In this document: piece after piece, positions 15,023 through 15,349 of the stretch
How positions within the stretch are numbered: the stretch's first letter is position 1
How the letters are laid out: the number at the start of each line of letters is the position of its first letter
NCBI RefSeq assembly: GCF_041197575.1
Contig: NZ_JBDKXB010000045.1
Span: 1 to 15,349 of the forward strand
Direction: 5' to 3'
From: Thioalkalicoccus limnaeus
Lineage (GTDB): Bacteria > Pseudomonadota > Gammaproteobacteria > Chromatiales > Chromatiaceae
Length of the DNA stretch: 15,349 nt
Notes under the pieces: generated by a model
What the model was told of the DNA's origin: nothing
The model's database searches: none
Seen by the model: only the letters and a program-made list of their open reading frames with translations
Position numbers and translations under genes: made by a program

Positions 15023-15349
15023 TTAAGTGTTTGCCTCCACCGCGAGCGCCAAGCGATCCCAGCCGAGGACGCGCACACCTTGCCGCCCCTGCTCGCCTTG
15101 CCCGCCGTAGATCAGGGTGGGCTGGTGAGCCAGATCGCCGGCCAGTGTGGTCCAGCGTTCCAGGCCGGTAAAGAAGTCCCGGTTGAGCGTCTGCCCCGAC
15201 TTGATCTCGACCGGCATCAAGCCCCGGCCCGTCTCGATGAGAAGATCGATTTCGTGACCATTGCTGTCGCGCCAGAAAAAGAACCAAGGCGGCTCGCCGA
15301 CGTTCAAGAAGCCCTTGCGCAGTTCGCTGATGACGAAGGTCTCGAAGAT
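15023..15349 (-). CDS. DUF4143 family ATPase, C-terminal part (partial)
   Basis: The last 108 residues of a protein whose 5' end lies beyond the right edge. It matches the C-terminal DUF4143 domain of a widespread family of prokaryotic AAA-type ATPases. It starts in the helix FETFVISELRKGFLN. It then has the restriction-endonuclease-like core FFWRDSNGHEIDLLIE and MPVEIKSGQTL, where Asp in EIDLLIE and Glu-x-Lys in VEIKSG form a PD-(D/E)XK-like set. It ends after an ATPase-family tail LIYGGQGEQGRQGVRVLGW. Function is unknown; these genes are common in accessory DNA. The N-terminal P-loop is off the window, so integrity cannot be judged. The frame is open to the window edge; an internal TTG near 15307 is not a likely start. 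Confidence 0.85.
   Translation of the reverse strand: MFETFVISELRKGFLNVGEPPWFFFWRDSNGHEIDLLIETGRGLMPVEIKSGQTLNRDFFTGLERWTTLAGDLAHQPTLIYGGQGEQGRQGVRVLGWDRLALAVEANT

Noticed and set aside
14802..15026. Plus-strand frame of 74 codons between the helicase and the DUF4143 gene
   Set aside because: It has no ribosome site and no recognisable pattern, and it overlaps the stop of the DUF4143 gene on the other strand.

Overview
The window is GC-rich, densely coding DNA from a Gram-negative bacterium. The lipoprotein signal peptide, the DUF29 and DUF4143 remnants or fragments, and the general protein style suggest a gammaproteobacterium, possibly a purple sulfur bacterium (Chromatiaceae). That placement is an impression from the sequence, not a database result.

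Left edge (1-1150): the 3' end of an ADP-ribosylglycohydrolase-like gene (+) converges on a broken SLC13-type permease (-). The permease has lost its N-terminus and has an internal deletion with a frameshift. Next to its broken upstream end is a pair of 14-bp tandem repeats with a partial inverted copy. About 330 bases without a recognisable gene follow.

Centre (1152-10444): a lipoprotein alpha/beta hydrolase precedes a seven-gene V/A-type ATPase operon in the order B-D-I-K-E-DUF2764-A, all on the + strand. Most neighbours overlap or lie within 30 bp. The catalytic A subunit is the exception: it comes last, after a 142-bp gap holding a perfect palindrome and a terminator-like hairpin. The gene set matches the reduced Chlamydia/Bacteroidetes-type V-ATPase, with no separate C, F or G/H gene. 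Its order is a circular permutation of the E-DUF2764-A-B-D-I-K order known there. The rotor subunit K keeps the Gln and Glu of the Na+-binding V-ATPase site but has Met, Ser and Asn at the TM2 positions.

Right of the operon (10632-12735): a stand-alone Anbu-type bacterial proteasome subunit and a serine-dependent glutaminase (glsA), both +, then the 3' remnant of a DUF29 gene. The usual Anbu partners (transglutaminase-like, alpha-E and ATP-grasp proteins) are not in the window.

Right edge (12861-15349): on the - strand, a NERD-nuclease/UvrD-like helicase fusion and the C-terminal part of a DUF4143 family ATPase. Both are typical of accessory DNA. The V-ATPase, Anbu and glutaminase genes may form one acquired stress or ion-homeostasis cluster, but this is inferred only from adjacency and shared strand.
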